Origin: Patagioenas fasciata
Taxonomy: Eukaryota > Chordata > Aves > Columbiformes > Columbidae
Length of the DNA: 64,000 bases
Direction: 5' to 3'
Assembly (NCBI RefSeq): GCF_037038585.1
Contig: NC_092541.1
Location: 4,647,445 to 4,711,444 of the forward strand
Position 1 is the first letter of the stretch. The number at the start of each line of letters is the position of its first letter. Made by a program: the position numbers and the translations under genes. Below are positions 43,901 through 55,500 of the stretch, in pieces. The notes under the pieces are model-generated. The model worked only from the letters and a program-made list of their open reading frames with translations. It was not told the origin of the DNA and did not search any database.

Positions 43901-46294
43901 CCCGAAAAGCCGCCAGGCCGGCAGCGGCCCCGCCGCCCCGGCATTTCCAGGCGTCCGGTGGTTTTACTTAATGCTGGGTTTAAATCACCTTTGTGGTAAT
44001 TGCAGCTCATTATTTCGCCTTTTATCCGGCGAGGACGGGGGGATCGATGCGCGCCGGCCGCCGCAGCCGCCAGCGCCTCTTTGAAAGCACCAACCCCCTC
44101 CCCGTGCCGGATGGGACGCGGGTGCCGGCTCCCCGAAAAGCTGGGCGAGGCAGCCGCCGGCCGGGGTGAAGGTCACGGCCGGTGGGGATGAGGGGGGACA
44201 ACGGCTGCGGTTTGGGGACAGCAGCGGGTGGGACACGCAGGGCTGCTCCCCTGTGGCCTGGGGAGCCAGGAACCCGTTCGTTCCCCAGGAGCCCTGTCTG
44301 CTGCCTCCCTGAGCGCTCCCTGCCTGCTCCCTGCCTGCTCTCTGCCTGCTTCTTGCCCGCTCCCTACCCGCTCCCTGGTGCTCCCTGCCGTCCCGCTCCC
44401 ATTTCATCTCTCCAACGCCCACACGCACCCATACCCACATTTAACGGGATTTTGGGGCACACACGGTGCCCCGCTGTGGGAACGGTGGCCGCACGATCCC
44501 CAGGGGCTGGAGGCTCCGGTTCGGATGCCGGTGCCCACACGTGTGCTGGGGAGGGCCAGGCTGGTGACAACAGCTGCCGGGGGGCACCCACCCAGCCGGG
44601 GACCCCAGAAAGAGAGAGGGGTGGGGGGCTGGTTCACTTACGGGGCCTCCTCCTCCTCCCGACTCATTCCGGACCCTGGTGTCCAGCTGGTGCTTCGGCA
44701 CTTCGCCCCCCGCGCTCTGTCCCACCAGCCGGCTGGGGTGGGTGACCTGGGAAGCCACCCGCCCGTCCTGCCAGCCGGCACGGGGGGGCCTGCGCGGCAG
44801 CGAGCCGGCCTGCGCCGCGGGACCTGCGACACGGACCCGTCACCGCGGCTGGGGAGGGACACGGGGGCTGGGGACAGACACGGGGGCTGGGGACATGAGG
44901 GCTGGGGTGAGGAGGGATGGGAATGAAGAGGGATGGGGACATGGGTGCTGGGGATGAGGAGAGATGGGGACAAGGAGGCTGGGGACGAGGGGGGATGGGG
45001 ACATAGGGGCTGGGTGTGAAGAGGGATGGGGACATTAGGACTGGGGACATGGGTGCTGGGGATGAGGAGGAATAGGGATGAAGAGGGATGGGGACACAGG
45101 AGCTGGGGACAGGGGGACTGGGGGTGGGGAGGGGTGGGGATGAAGAAGGATGGGGACATGAGGACTGGGGACATGGGTGCTGGGGATGAGGAGGGATGAG
45201 GGACATGGTCCAGGGGTGACTCAAGTGTGGCATCGCGTCCCAAAGGGGACATTCGTGTCCTGGAGGGGATACCCAGGGGCCATGGAGGGTGGGTATGGGA
45301 CATGTCCCGAGGTGGATGGCTGAGGGATGCGGGAGGGATACCCAGGTGTGGTGGTGTGTCAGGAGGGGACACTCAGGAAGCACAAGGGGGGGGTGCCCAG
45401 GGAATGTGGGGGACCAGTATGGGGACACATCGGGGAGGGGAAGCACAGGGGGCTGCAGATATAGTGGTGCGTCCTGGAGGGGACACACAGGGGACACTGG
45501 TGGCTGGTAAAGAGACATATCCCAGAGGGGGGCACCCAGGGGACACGGGGGACCCAGGGGACATGAGGGGACTCGTGAACGCCATTGCACCTGGAAGAGG
45601 TGGGGGGGGCTGAGCACGACAGCACATCCTGGGGGGGACACCCAGGGGACAGGGAGAGCAGGGATGGGGACGCATCCCGAGGGGACACCCAGGGGACACA
45701 GGGAGCCAATCCAGAGACGTAACACAAGGGGACATGGAGGGCTGCGATGGGGACAGCTCCTGAGGGGACATGCAGGGGACATGGGGGGCTGGTAGGGGGA
45801 CACCTCCTGAGAGGACGTGGAGAGCCTCTATGGGGACACCTCTCAGAGGGGACACTGAGGGGACAAGAGCGCTGGTGTGGGGACACCTCTGGACGGGACA
45901 CAGCCCAAGGGGACACGGAGGGCCCTATAGGGACATCTCCGGGTGGGGGGACACCAAGCAGACACCGATATGGGGACCATCCCAGCGGGGACATCAGAGG
46001 CTGCGGTGGGGCCACCCCGGGAGGGGACGCCGGGGGCCGAGGGTCGGGGCGGTGGGGCCCGCGGGGCGGCAGGTGCGGGGGTACCCGGCCCCTCCCGGGG
46101 CGCTGCGGGGCGGCGCTGCGGAAAAATGTGTCGATGCAGCGAAAAAGCCGCAGCGGCGGCGGGGCCGGGAGCGCGACCGGGGCGGTACCGGGAGCGGGGC
46201 GATGGCGGGGCCGGGGACGGCGGTACCGGGACCTACCTGCCCGCGGGGTGAGCGAGAGCAGCGCGGCGAGCAGCCAGCCCCGCAGCGGCCTCAT
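34990..46294 (-). CDS. ADAM11: ADAM11, complete, catalytically inactive ADAM (26 coding exons)
   Basis: A neuronal type I membrane protein that binds LGI proteins and helps localise Kv1 channels. Exons, 5' to 3': 46294-46237, 44823-44642, 43032-42956, 42205-42139, 41510-41416, 41335-41269, 41114-41066, 40972-40915, 40607-40533, 40444-40382, 39782-39615, 39539-39455, 39375-39285, 39178-39127, 38970-38871, 38579-38508, 38430-38338, 38254-38174, 38095-38045, 36999-36936, 36853-36754, 36678-36559, 36484-36316, 36240-36126, 35541-35451, 35035-34990. They total 2289 nt (762 residues; human 769) and stay in phase. Signal peptide 1-20; propeptide ending in RRRR near residue 215; metalloprotease-like domain to about 420, where the HExxH site reads TLGQN in [13 protein letters not shown], so no zinc catalysis; disintegrin about 430-528; Cys-rich to about 623; EGF-like ([18 protein letters not shown]); one membrane helix ([19 protein letters not shown]); tail [14 protein letters not shown]. 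Exons 6-8 are the least conserved and least certain. Confidence 0.95.
35690..36035. repeat. Minisatellite in an ADAM11 intron, 18-bp unit
   Basis: Units of 'ggatggtggcaccggggg' with many variants fill most of the intron between the EGF-like and membrane exons. Confidence 0.88.
37550..38015. repeat. Minisatellite in ADAM11 intron 19, 20-bp unit
   Basis: Units around 'gagccccatgggacatgcct' repeat more than twenty times with drift. The intron (37000-38044) is otherwise featureless, apart from a small run of 'ttgcac(g/a)gtgca(c/t)' repeats at about 37160-37260. Confidence 0.88.
39825..40345. repeat. Minisatellite in ADAM11 intron 10, irregular unit
   Basis: Loosely periodic 'ggacaaacccaccag' with 'tgctgggga' spacers, unit about 20-30 bp. 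Confidence 0.8.
41880..42125. repeat. Degenerate 'ggcacggtgtgacag' repeat in ADAM11 intron 4
   Basis: About a dozen imperfect copies of a roughly 15-18 bp unit with 'ggcacggtgtgacagt', ending just before exon 4. Confidence 0.75.
42485..42932. repeat. Minisatellite in ADAM11 intron 3, 21-bp unit
   Basis: Units of 'gtgtccccagccccacagctg' in strict 21-bp steps keep frames open as a repeated seven-residue pattern. The long frames here are not a protein. Confidence 0.92.
43395..43708. repeat. Minisatellite in ADAM11 intron 2, about 19-bp unit
   Basis: Units of 'gtcctgtcccctcccgggg' repeated about 16 times. Confidence 0.92.
44850..45210. repeat. G-rich degenerate minisatellite in ADAM11 intron 1
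   Basis: Repeats of 'gggatggggacatgggtgctgggg' type. A looser G-rich extension ('ggggacac' with 'caggggaca') continues to about 46000 up to the first exon. Confidence 0.8.
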
Positions 46295-46560
46295 GGCTCC
46301 CTCATAATCCGAGCGCGGCCGCGCCGGGCCCGCCGAGCCGGGGACCGTCCTGCCCGCGCTGCCGCTCCCCGCGCCCCGGGCCGGGCAGCAGCGGCCGCCG
46401 GGCCGGGAGCGCCGCCCCTGCACGCGCACACGGCACCGGCCCCCCCGGCCGCCCCCCCCGCCCCCCGCCCGCCGCCACCGGCACCGGCAGCGCCCGCCCC
46501 GCTCCGCCCCCCGTGTCCCCCCGCCCCGGCTGCCGCAGCGCCGCTGGCAGCCCCGCGGCA
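46295..46560 (-). promoter_or_regulatory. ADAM11: ADAM11 5' UTR and CpG-rich promoter region
   Basis: Immediately upstream of the ADAM11 start codon on the minus strand and extremely GC- and CpG-rich, with GC-box-like G/C runs and no TATA box. The transcription start cannot be placed. Confidence 0.55.
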
Positions 46561-46591
46561 TTGCAGAGCCCGCTCCGCCCGGGCCGGCACC

Positions 46592-46838
46592 GGGGACCCC
46601 GCTGGCACATCCCTGCCCGGCACCGGGGACCCCGCTGGCACATCCCGCCCCGGCACCGGAGACCCCTGGTGTCACATCCTTGCCCGGCACCGGAGACCCC
46701 CGGTGTCACATCCTTGCCCGGCACCGGAGACCCCCGGTGTCACATCCCGCCCCGGCACCGGGGACCCCCGGTGTCACATCCTTGCCCGGCACCGGAGACC
46801 CCCGGTGTCACATCCGGCCCCGGTAACGGATTTCACCC
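46592..46838. repeat. 34-bp minisatellite, about seven copies
   Basis: Units containing 'ggcaccggagacccccggtg' followed by 'tcacatcc(t/c)tgcccc'. It begins just beyond the ADAM11 promoter. Confidence 0.92.
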
Positions 46839-46859
46839 GGTGCCACATCCCGAGTCGGT

Positions 46860-47440
46860 ACCGGAGCCTTGCCAACCCTACCAGGCTCCCCAGCTGGTAC
46901 CAGATCCCCCATCAGTACCACATCCCTCCCTGGTACCAGAACCCCCCAGTACCACATCCCTCCAGCATCACAACCCTCCCTCATAACGGAGCCCCCCTGT
47001 ACCACATCCCTCCCCAGTACCGGAACCCCCCCAGTACCACATCTCTCCCCAGTACTAGAGCCTCACCAGCCCCCACTGGGCTCACGAGCTGATACTGGAC
47101 CCCCCCCGCACCCAGCCCCCCAGCCAGAAAAGGGCTCCGACCCACCAGTACCGGACCCCCCCAACCAGTACTGACCCCCCCAGGACATCCCCACACCAGT
47201 ACAGACCCCCAGCTGGGACTGGGGTGCTCCAGCCAGTACCAGCCCCCAGCCAGCACAGAACCCCAGCACACCAGTACTGTCCCCCCAGCCAGTACTGGGC
47301 CCCAGCTGGGACTGGAGACACCCCACCCCATCCTGAGCACCCCCCCAGGTGGAACTGGGTCCCAAACTGGTCCCAGAGCTCCAGAAAGTACCAGAGCCCC
47401 TCCAGACAGCACTGGGGCTTCCAACTGATAGAGGCCCCAC
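46860..47440. repeat. Degenerate 'ccagtaccacatccc' repeat
   Basis: Imperfect 15-30 bp units with 'agtacc' and 'agccccccag' motifs. No gene seen. Confidence 0.7.
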
Positions 47441-47879
47441 CCAGCACCAGAGACCTGAGACGTCACCAGAGCCCCCCAGCTGGGACTGAAGCCCCACAAC
47501 CAATACCGAGCCCCCCCAGCTGGCACTTGGTCCCCAACTTCCCCCGGGTGGGTGCTGCAAGGCCAATTCCCCACCTGGGGATAACGGATCGGGGTGTAGG
47601 GGAAAAAACCCCAACAGACTGCTGCTGATCCTGTAGCAGGACACAGCTGTGGGGTGGGGGCGCAGCACCATGGGAGGGTGACACCCAGCCCCACACAGCC
47701 GGGACACCCGTGGGAGGGACTCTCCTGGGGGTATGGCGCAGGTCTGAGCCCCACGGTGACAACAGTGCCACCAGCACAGGGGGTACCTGTCCCTCTGCGG
47801 CAGAAATGGGGCCGGGGGTGGGACAGGGACACCCTGGAGACCATCAGCCCCCACCTCTGCTCCTGGGCCTGCTCAGGGC

Positions 47880-48365
47880 TGTCCCCATGGGGCACTGGGT
47901 GTCCCCAGGGGGTACTGGCTACCCCAGGGAGTGCTTGGTGCCCTATGGGGCGCTGGGTGTCCACAGGGGGTGCTTGATGTCCCCATGGGGCGCTGGGTGC
48001 CCTAGGAGATGCTGGGTGTCCCCAGGTGGGTGCTGCGTGTCCCCAGGGGGTGCTTGGTGGCCCCATGGGGTGCTGAGTGTCCCCAGGAGGTGCTAGGTGC
48101 CACCATGGGGTGCTGGATGCCCCAGGAAGCGCTGGGTGTCCCCAGGAGATGCTGGGTGTCCCCAGGTGGGTGCTGGGTGTCCTCATGGGACACTGGGTGT
48201 TCCCAGAGGGTACTGTGTGCCCCAGAGGGTACTGGGTGTCCCCATGAGTGCTGGGTGTCCCCATGGGTGCTGGGTGTCCCCAGGTGGGTGCTGGCTGTAC
48301 CCAGAGGTGCTGGGTGTCCCCAGGTGGGTGCTGACTGTCCCCAGGAGTGCTGGGCGTCCCCACCA
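47880..48365. repeat. Minisatellite, about 20-bp unit
   Basis: Units such as 'gtgctgggtgtccccaggtgg' repeat about 24 times with drift. Frames on both strands are artefacts. Confidence 0.9.
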
Positions 48366-48369
48366 ATGC

Positions 48370-49855
48370 AATGTGAAGCCCCTGCCAGCGTCTGACCGGG
48401 GACAAGGGGCACAGCTCGGCCACCACGGTGCCCCAGGGCAGTGGGGGACTCGAGGCACTTGGGCGTCCCCAGCTCACCCCAGACACCACCACCCCGGGGG
48501 GGCCCTGGAGCCCCCCAGAAAGACCAAGCTGGGGTCCTGCACCCCCAGTTCGCGTCCCTCATCCTCCTCCAGGACGACTCATCCCACTTTTAAGCCTTTT
48601 TGCCCCATTTTGTGTCACCACCCCAGCTCAACCCCTCCTGTGCTGCCCCAGGTCAGGCTCCAGCCCCTCCCCAGGGCAGCCAGCACCGGGCAGGGGGGCC
48701 TCATTTTTTGGGGGGCATCGCTGCACCCACCTCCTCCTCCCAGCACCTCCCACGGCCACGATGGACCCAGCGGAAGGATCCTGGGTGCACCAGCACCCAA
48801 CCCTGCTCCATGGGGCATCAAGGAGCCACACAGGCACGTGTCCCCCCTCCCCACGGCCCCCCTGTCAGTCCCTGTGCCCACTCCCTTCTCTGTGCAGGAC
48901 TCAGCACCCACGGGTGACAAAAGCCTCTGGGTGCCCGGTGGTAGCTCTGCAGCTCAAAGCCGCCGGGGTTGCCTTGCTGGGGGTCTGTTGAGCGTTTTCA
49001 GCAGCGAGTCGCGGCAACGGGCCCCTCGCCCCCAAAACCCGCCCTGAACACGCTCGTCACCAGCAGCTCTCCTTTGCATCGCTTCTGTGCAAAACTGGGG
49101 GCCAGCAGCATCTAGGGGTGGGCGGGAAGGCAGGACGGGGTGTGCCGGGGGAGGGATCACCGGGGGACACAAACCCCAGCCCCTCTCCTTTCCTCTCCCG
49201 CTCACCTCGTTATCATCAAGGCTTTGAGGAGCCTTAAGGAACCGACTCCTGCAGCAGCTCCAGGATGGAAGGGCAGCAGGTCCATCTCAGCCTGGTGGAG
49301 CAGAGGAGCTGCTGGGGGGTCATGCTCAGGTTGGGGGTCACATCCACCCCTCAGCATCGCCCACGCATGGGGGCTGACACACACGTGTGTGGGGGGAAGC
49401 GTCTCCCACACAGGTTTTGTCACAGCCGCAGGGGAACAGGCTCTGGGAAACGTTGATCGTCTCCTTGGCCGCGCTGCAGCGGTTCCAGGGCCCCCATCGG
49501 CCCCACATTCCCTCCCGTGGGGCTCGGGGCTCAGTAGCGCCCAAAGCCCCGACCTCTGCCCTCAGGTCTCTGTCTGCCTCCAGTAATCAGTCCAAACGCA
49601 GCAAACGAGGTGAGGAGCGCAGCACCGAGCGCAGCTCGGCTGAGCCAGCGGCCGCTCTGCAGGGGCACCAGTCCCCGCGGTCCCCGCACTGTGGTGACAA
49701 AGGGGACAGGGGCTCCACAGGACGGGTCTGCACTCAACGACAGGGAGCGTATCTGACCCAAGGTGTGAACGGCACCTGAGGGTCCACAAGGCAGCTCACA
49801 CAGGCCCCAAGAGCAGGGACACCCATGACAATCGGATATTAGAAAATATCCAATA
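48370..49855. other. No gene recognised
   Basis: GC-rich spacer between ADAM11 and DBF4B. No exon family or splice-bounded frame I can defend. Confidence 0.4.
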
Positions 49856-49859
49856 TTAG

Positions 49860-50062
49860 ATTGGATCTGGGGAACAATTCCTTCCCCAAAGGGCTGTGGG
49901 GCATTGGAACAGGCTGCCCAGGGCAGTGCTGGAGTCACCATCCCTGGAGGGTTGGACAGACAGACATGAGGTTCTCGGGACATGGGCAGTGCCAGGGGTG
50001 GATTATGGTTGGACTCCTGAGGGTCTCTTCCAACTGAAATGATTCTATGGTTCTATGATGTA
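49860..50062 (+). mobile_element. CR1 3' end
   Basis: Short CR1 with the 'aaagggctgtggggcattgg' block and a 'gattctatggttctatgat' tail. Confidence 0.92.
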
Positions 50063-50542
50063 GGTCACTGGCCAACATAAGGAGTGGACAAGTAGCAACC
50101 GGGGTCCCCTTCCCCACCATGGAAGGGCCAAGCCTGATGAAGGACACCCGTCCTCACCCATCCTCACCCTCAGCTCATCTCCCAACACCTTCTCTGCTAA
50201 GGTCACTGCTCACTGCCCACTCCCCTGAGCAACGCTGCCATGAAACAACCCAGTCCTTGAGGAGGACAACTGGCCACCTCGAGCCTTGGTCACATCCACC
50301 ATGCTGGAGTGACATGTCCTCGGGTCACTCTGTGGCCGGGCCACCCCTCGTGCTGCCTGAGGGACACCAGTCGCTTCCTCCAGCAGACTGAGCACATTGA
50401 GGCATTGGCCAGTTAGTTCACCGAGCTGGTTTCTACCGCTCTGCCAGGGATTATCCTCCAGCTGGGAGAGCGAGTGGTCACAAGGACACGGCCACAGCAG
50501 AGCCCCATACCTGGGGTGGTTCAGCTCCTGACACAGCTTTGC

Positions 50543-51310
50543 TCACAGAATCCCAGAATGTGAGGGGTTGAAGGGCCCTGGAAAGCTCATCCAGTGCAAT
50601 CCCCCCATGGAGCAGGAACACCCAGCTGAGGTTCCACAGGAAGGTGTCCAGGCGGGTTTGAATGTCTGCAGAGAAGGAGACTCCACAACCTCCCTGGGCA
50701 GCCTGGGCCAGGCTCTGACACCCTCACCCCCAACAAGTTGCTTCTCCTCTTTCAGTGGAACCTCCTGTGTTCCAGTTTGCACCCATTGCCCCTTGTCCTG
50801 TCACTGGTTGTCACCCAGAAGAGCCTGGCTCCATCCTCCTGACACTGCCCCTTTCCATATTGATCCCCAGGAATGAGTCCCCCCTCAGTCTCCTCTTCTC
50901 CAGCTCCAGAGCCCCAGCTCCCTCAGCCTTTCCTCCCACGGGAGATGCTCCACTCCCTTCAGCATCTTGGTGGCTGCGCTGGACTCTCTCCAGCAGTTCC
51001 CTGTCCTTCTGGAGCTGAGGGGCCACAACTGGACACAATATTCCAGGTGTGGTCTCCCCAGGGCAGAGCAGAGGGGCAGGAGAACCTCTCTGACCTACTG
51101 ACCACCCCCTTCTAACCCACCCCAGGTACCATTGGCCTTCCTGGCCACAAGGGCCCAGTGCTGGCTCATGCTCACCCTGCTGTCCCCAGGACCCCCAGGT
51201 CCCTTTCCCCTACACTGCTCTCCAACAGCTCATTCCCCAACTTACACTGGAACCTGGGGCTGTTCCTACCCAGATACAAGACTCTGCACTTTGCTCAGCC
51301 CTTCAGAACC
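50543..51310 (-). mobile_element. Long CR1 copy, minus orientation
   Basis: Starts at the tail 'cacagaatcccagaatgtga' and runs about 770 bp. It is nearly identical to 59287-60000 for the first 650 bp. Related CR1-like sequence may continue to about 51500. Confidence 0.9.
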
Positions 51311-51954
51311 CGTGTAGCATCTGTGTTTGGTAAAGATGAGCCCCAGACTGGCTCTTGCACTGGAGGAACCTCCCAGGTCTCCAGTCCCACCTCCTGCTCA
51401 CAGCAGAGCTGCCTCACCCAGGTGCTCTGGGGTTCACTTCAAGATTGTCCTTCAGTTAGAGCTTGAAAATCCCCATGGACAGACAGACCTTCCTGCTCCG
51501 GGTGCCTCTCCCAGCCCACCCCTCAGAGCTCCAGCACCTCTGAAGGGTTTGGCTCCACCTACTTGGATGTCTCCAGCAGTCCAAGGCTGCTCAGACACCC
51601 CTCAGCCTTTCCTTGGCCAAATCCAGCCCAGCTCCATCCCTCTCCTTGTCCCCATGTCCCAGTGAGGCCTCCACTGACCGCTCTCCAGTGTCTCCATGTC
51701 CCTCTGCACCCAGGGCCACCGCACCTGTGCCCATCCCCGTGCTGCGTACAGCAGCTTCCTGAGCACATTCCTGGGGCAAACCAGGCATGGGGTGACACTA
51801 CGTGACCAGAGCCACCAGCAGTGTCCCCCATCACCCCCAGACCCTGCCCAGCAAGGCCCAGCCACCACCTCCCCTCTGCTGATGGGCATTTCTCACAACT
51901 CCAAGTCAGCGGTGCCTCAGCCACCAGACACGTTCCAGCCGGCGCACAGCAGAG

Positions 51955-52596
51955 CAAGATCACATATTACATTTTATTTCAAAAAGTTTATTAATAAAAA
52001 CCCCACCCTAAAAACCCAGTACCAGTTACGGACATCTGTAAATCAGAGACATCCAGCAGGACCACAAACCACATGAACAGAGATCTCACCCCCAGGGCCT
52101 CCTCTCCACTGTTTCTTCACCTGCAAGGACTGGGTGAGGAGGAGGAATGGGCTGCGGTCTCAGTTCAGGAGGGCAAAGAGCATATTTCTGCTGAAGAAAT
52201 CATTCCAGAGATAAGAGATGCTGCCAGAGACCCTGGAGATGCTGCTGCCAGAGACCCTGGAGATGCTGCTGCCAGAGACCCTGGAGATGCTGCTGCCAGA
52301 GACCCTGGAGATGCTGCTGCCAGAGACAGACCATCTTCTCAGCAGCCCATGAGTTACAGGAGGAAGCTCCTGGCTCTAAACGGCACCAGCAGAGGAGGGC
52401 AGATCCCAGTCCCCACCAGAGCCAAGGACAGTGAAGCCACCACGTCACCCATCGGGAGCCACCACAGAGCAGCCCCGGTGCTGCCCACGGGCCTCACGCG
52501 GCTCTCGGCTGGTCCTGGCAGGAGCGTGGGGGTTAAATCCCTCTCCAGCACTTCACAGCTCCAACCCAGGGCCCCGAGAACAGTCAGCAGGTGGTT
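51955..52596 (-). other. DBF4B: DBF4B 3' untranslated region with two poly(A) signals
   Basis: On the minus strand, AATAAA occurs at 51987-51992 and 51973-51978, about 605 nt after the DBF4B stop codon, in a short AT-rich patch. The length is ordinary. A 24-bp tandem repeat lies inside. Confidence 0.75.
52216..52328. repeat. 24-bp tandem repeat in the DBF4B 3' UTR
   Basis: Four to five near-perfect copies of a unit with 'gctgccagagaccctggaga' plus 'tgct'. Confidence 0.93.
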
Positions 52597-55500
52597 TTAG
52601 CTAGTCCAGCTGCCAAGAAAGGTCTCAAATATGGGGAAAGAGGCTCCTTTGGTCTCCACGCAGCAGTTCCGGCAGTTCTTGTCCTCTTTGCCTGCCCAGG
52701 CAAGCTCCGATTTCTGCTTCAGAACCGAGCAGAGCTGGGACTCGTACCCGCTGTCCCTCACACTCACATGCGTCCTCTGGAGCAGGTCCCTGTCCACAGG
52801 CTGCGTCCTGCTGTCCCGGACACCCGTGAGCGTGGAGAGCAGCTGGACGTCCCAGTCCGACTCAGAGCTGCTGCTGGAGCCGAGATCAGCGCGGGCATTA
52901 CCGGGCGGGAGCCCGGGGTGCTCCGCGCTGTGCCCCGCGAGGTCGGCTGCTCCGGGTGCTATTTTTTCTGCTGCTCTGACACAGGGCGAGCAGCAACATC
53001 TGCCTCCAGCCACAGGCGGTTCTGGAGAGGGCAGCTGGCCAGTAGGACAGCTGGTCTGGCTCACTGCGCTCCCCGGGTCAGGACTATTCTCATTTCGGGG
53101 TGCGTTTTCATTCTCTCCTCCCAGCTGCTTCCTTTGGGAGCTCACGTTTGCTCCGATCCAGCCACGCTCGCTGCCAGCGCCCGCTGCCACGGCAGAACCC
53201 GCAGACACGGGTGCAGGGTCCTCAGGGCTCCCGCGCGGGCTCAGCTCCAAACCCAGGGAGCTACGAGCCCCGTTGCAGAGCTCCGTGCTCGGGGACCTGC
53301 CGCCAGCCCCCGCAGCGGGCCAGCCGGGCTCAGACGCCTGTCCCACACCCTGTGTGCCCGTCGCACCGTCCACCGGGCTCGGGTGCCGATCTGGATAGAG
53401 GCCGCCCCCCAGCTCCAGCCTGGGCTTCTTCCCCCCCTGGCTGCTCCACCTGGAGAGCCGGCGTTTCCTCCAGACAGGCAGGGGACGGTCGATAGACCCC
53501 AGTGTTTGCTGTTTATCAGATTGAGATGAAGAAGCACTTGCCTCCCCAGCGATGCAAGTCCCCCAGCCCGGGCCAGGAGCCAAGCCCAGATCTGTGTCCC
53601 CCACTGCAGCCTCATCCACGGTGCCACAGACCCCCTGGGGTGGCCCCACAGCGCGGTCCCACAGCCCTGCTCCTGCGCTGGGATTACTGACCCCGTCCCC
53701 AGGCAGGCGAGGGCAGCGTCCCTCGGTCTTCAGGCCGTGATCACGCTCCGTACCAATGAACGGTTCCACAGCACCGTGCTCAGGCTGCTGCTTTTCCTTT
53801 CCCAGCATCTCAATTCTGCCAGTACCTTGTGCTTGAGGCACTAAGTGTTCATCTGCCAGGCAGGACCGCGGCACCCTGAGGAGAACCATCAGTCAGTGTT
53901 CGCTCTCTCCAGGCCCGGCAGCACCCTCCCTCCCTCCCATGAGATGAAGCGTTTTCTGCAGTACAGGATGTCTGAAGCCCTTGCTCCAGAGGCAGCCAGA
54001 CATTTTAGAGCTCAGCAAACAGCAATAGCGCTGCTGGCAGAGGAGACGGGCAGCGTGAGGGATCTATCAGCAGCCCACAGGGCTACAGAGCAGTGGGGTT
54101 TGCATCACGCACAGGGATGGAAGAGATGGACCCAGCTGTCCCTTCTAGTTTAACAGGCCCTGGGAGTCCATGAGGAGCTCTCTGAAGCAGAGAAGCCACA
54201 GAAATTCCAAGAACGTTTCTCATGGCTCATTTAAACCTTGCGGGGCAGGTGCAGGGTTGGTCCTGCAGTCAGCTGCAGCCCCTGCTCCCCACCACCGGCT
54301 CCCTGGCACAACGGGTGCGTTACGGACCAGCACGGAGCTGCGGGCCGTGTCCCCGTGAGCCCACGCTGCCCCTCGGCTCCAGGAGTTACCGGATCCGCAG
54401 ACACTTACTTGTCCGACTGCTCCACGAAGCCGTTGCTGAGCTGCGCGATGACTCGGTCCACGGGGGCGTACTGCGAGTCGTCCAGCGCAAACCGCCTGTG
54501 CTGGGGGCTCTGGAGGTGCTGGAAGCGGCAGAGGCTCGTTTAGCAACGCTCACCCTTTCACAGGAGGGAAACTGGCAGCAACAGCCACTTCCCACGGCCT
54601 AACGGACCAGAGGGCAAACAGCCTTTGCACCAGGTCGAGCTGTTGTTTGGGAGCAGCTTTGGGAAGCGCAGGCACCGCTGTTCCCCCGGCTGCTCGCACG
54701 AGCGTTAGGTTCCCATAGACACCTGCTGCTGAGGAGCTGGTGCCTCCATCGCACAGCAGCCCACAGCCTCCCGCCGCAGATTGAGAACCAGGCTCCAAAT
54801 ACCAACTGTCTGGTGTCAAAGGTTGGGCTCTGAAAGCCACAGTTTAACATCTTGCAGGAGATAAACTCTCTTTCCATGTTTTTAACCAGCCCGTGCCCCC
54901 CAGCTGCCCTGGAACTGGCTTCCCACCTTACGGATCAGGTAACAGGGTGATTCTTGAGGCCTTCTTAGCCCCAGAGATGCATTTCATGCTCAATCTTCAA
55001 AATCATTGTTTGCCCAGCCCAGGAGGGCAGAGCACAGTTATACTGCTGATCCCACTAGGGCTGTATCATCAAATCATTAATGTTTTGGGTGGAAGGGACG
55101 TTCCCAGCTGCCCCAGTGCCACCCCTGCCATGAGCAGGGACATCTTCACCAGCTCAGGTTGCTCAGAGCCCCGTCCAGCCTGGCCTGGGATGTCTCCAGG
55201 GATGGTTCACCCACCACCTCTCTGGCCAACCTGGGCCAGGCTCTCACCACCCTCAGGGCCAACAATTCCTTCCTCATGCCCAGCCTGAATGCACGTAGCA
55301 ACCCCCCTGCCTTCCAAAAGGGTTCATATTGATAATGGGCATGACATGATTAATGAAGCCACTGAGCAGACCCCGTAACTTTTGCGAGGAACCACATCCC
55401 TGTGGAGCCTTTACCTTGTGCAGCTCTTCAAAGGTCTCTTGGCAGCACTCACAAAATCCCCTCTTTTTCTTGGGCACCGTGACCGGTGTGGATCGGGGGC

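Noticed and set aside
45359-47092. Overlapping frames of about 440 codons on both strands around the ADAM11 first exon
   Set aside because: CpG-island and G-rich repeat sequence keeps stops rare; only the signal-peptide exon is supported.
46981-48492. 503-codon minus-strand frame
   Set aside because: It lies on two minisatellites, has no family motif and is bounded by repeat edges.
50568-50876. A 102-codon frame repeated at 28.5, 50.6 and 59.3 kb
   Set aside because: It is antisense CR1 3' sequence shared by three insertions, not a gene family.
52073-53529. Plus-strand frames opposite DBF4B (175 and 312 codons)
   Set aside because: They are shadows of the DBF4B C-terminal exon and its 3' UTR repeat.
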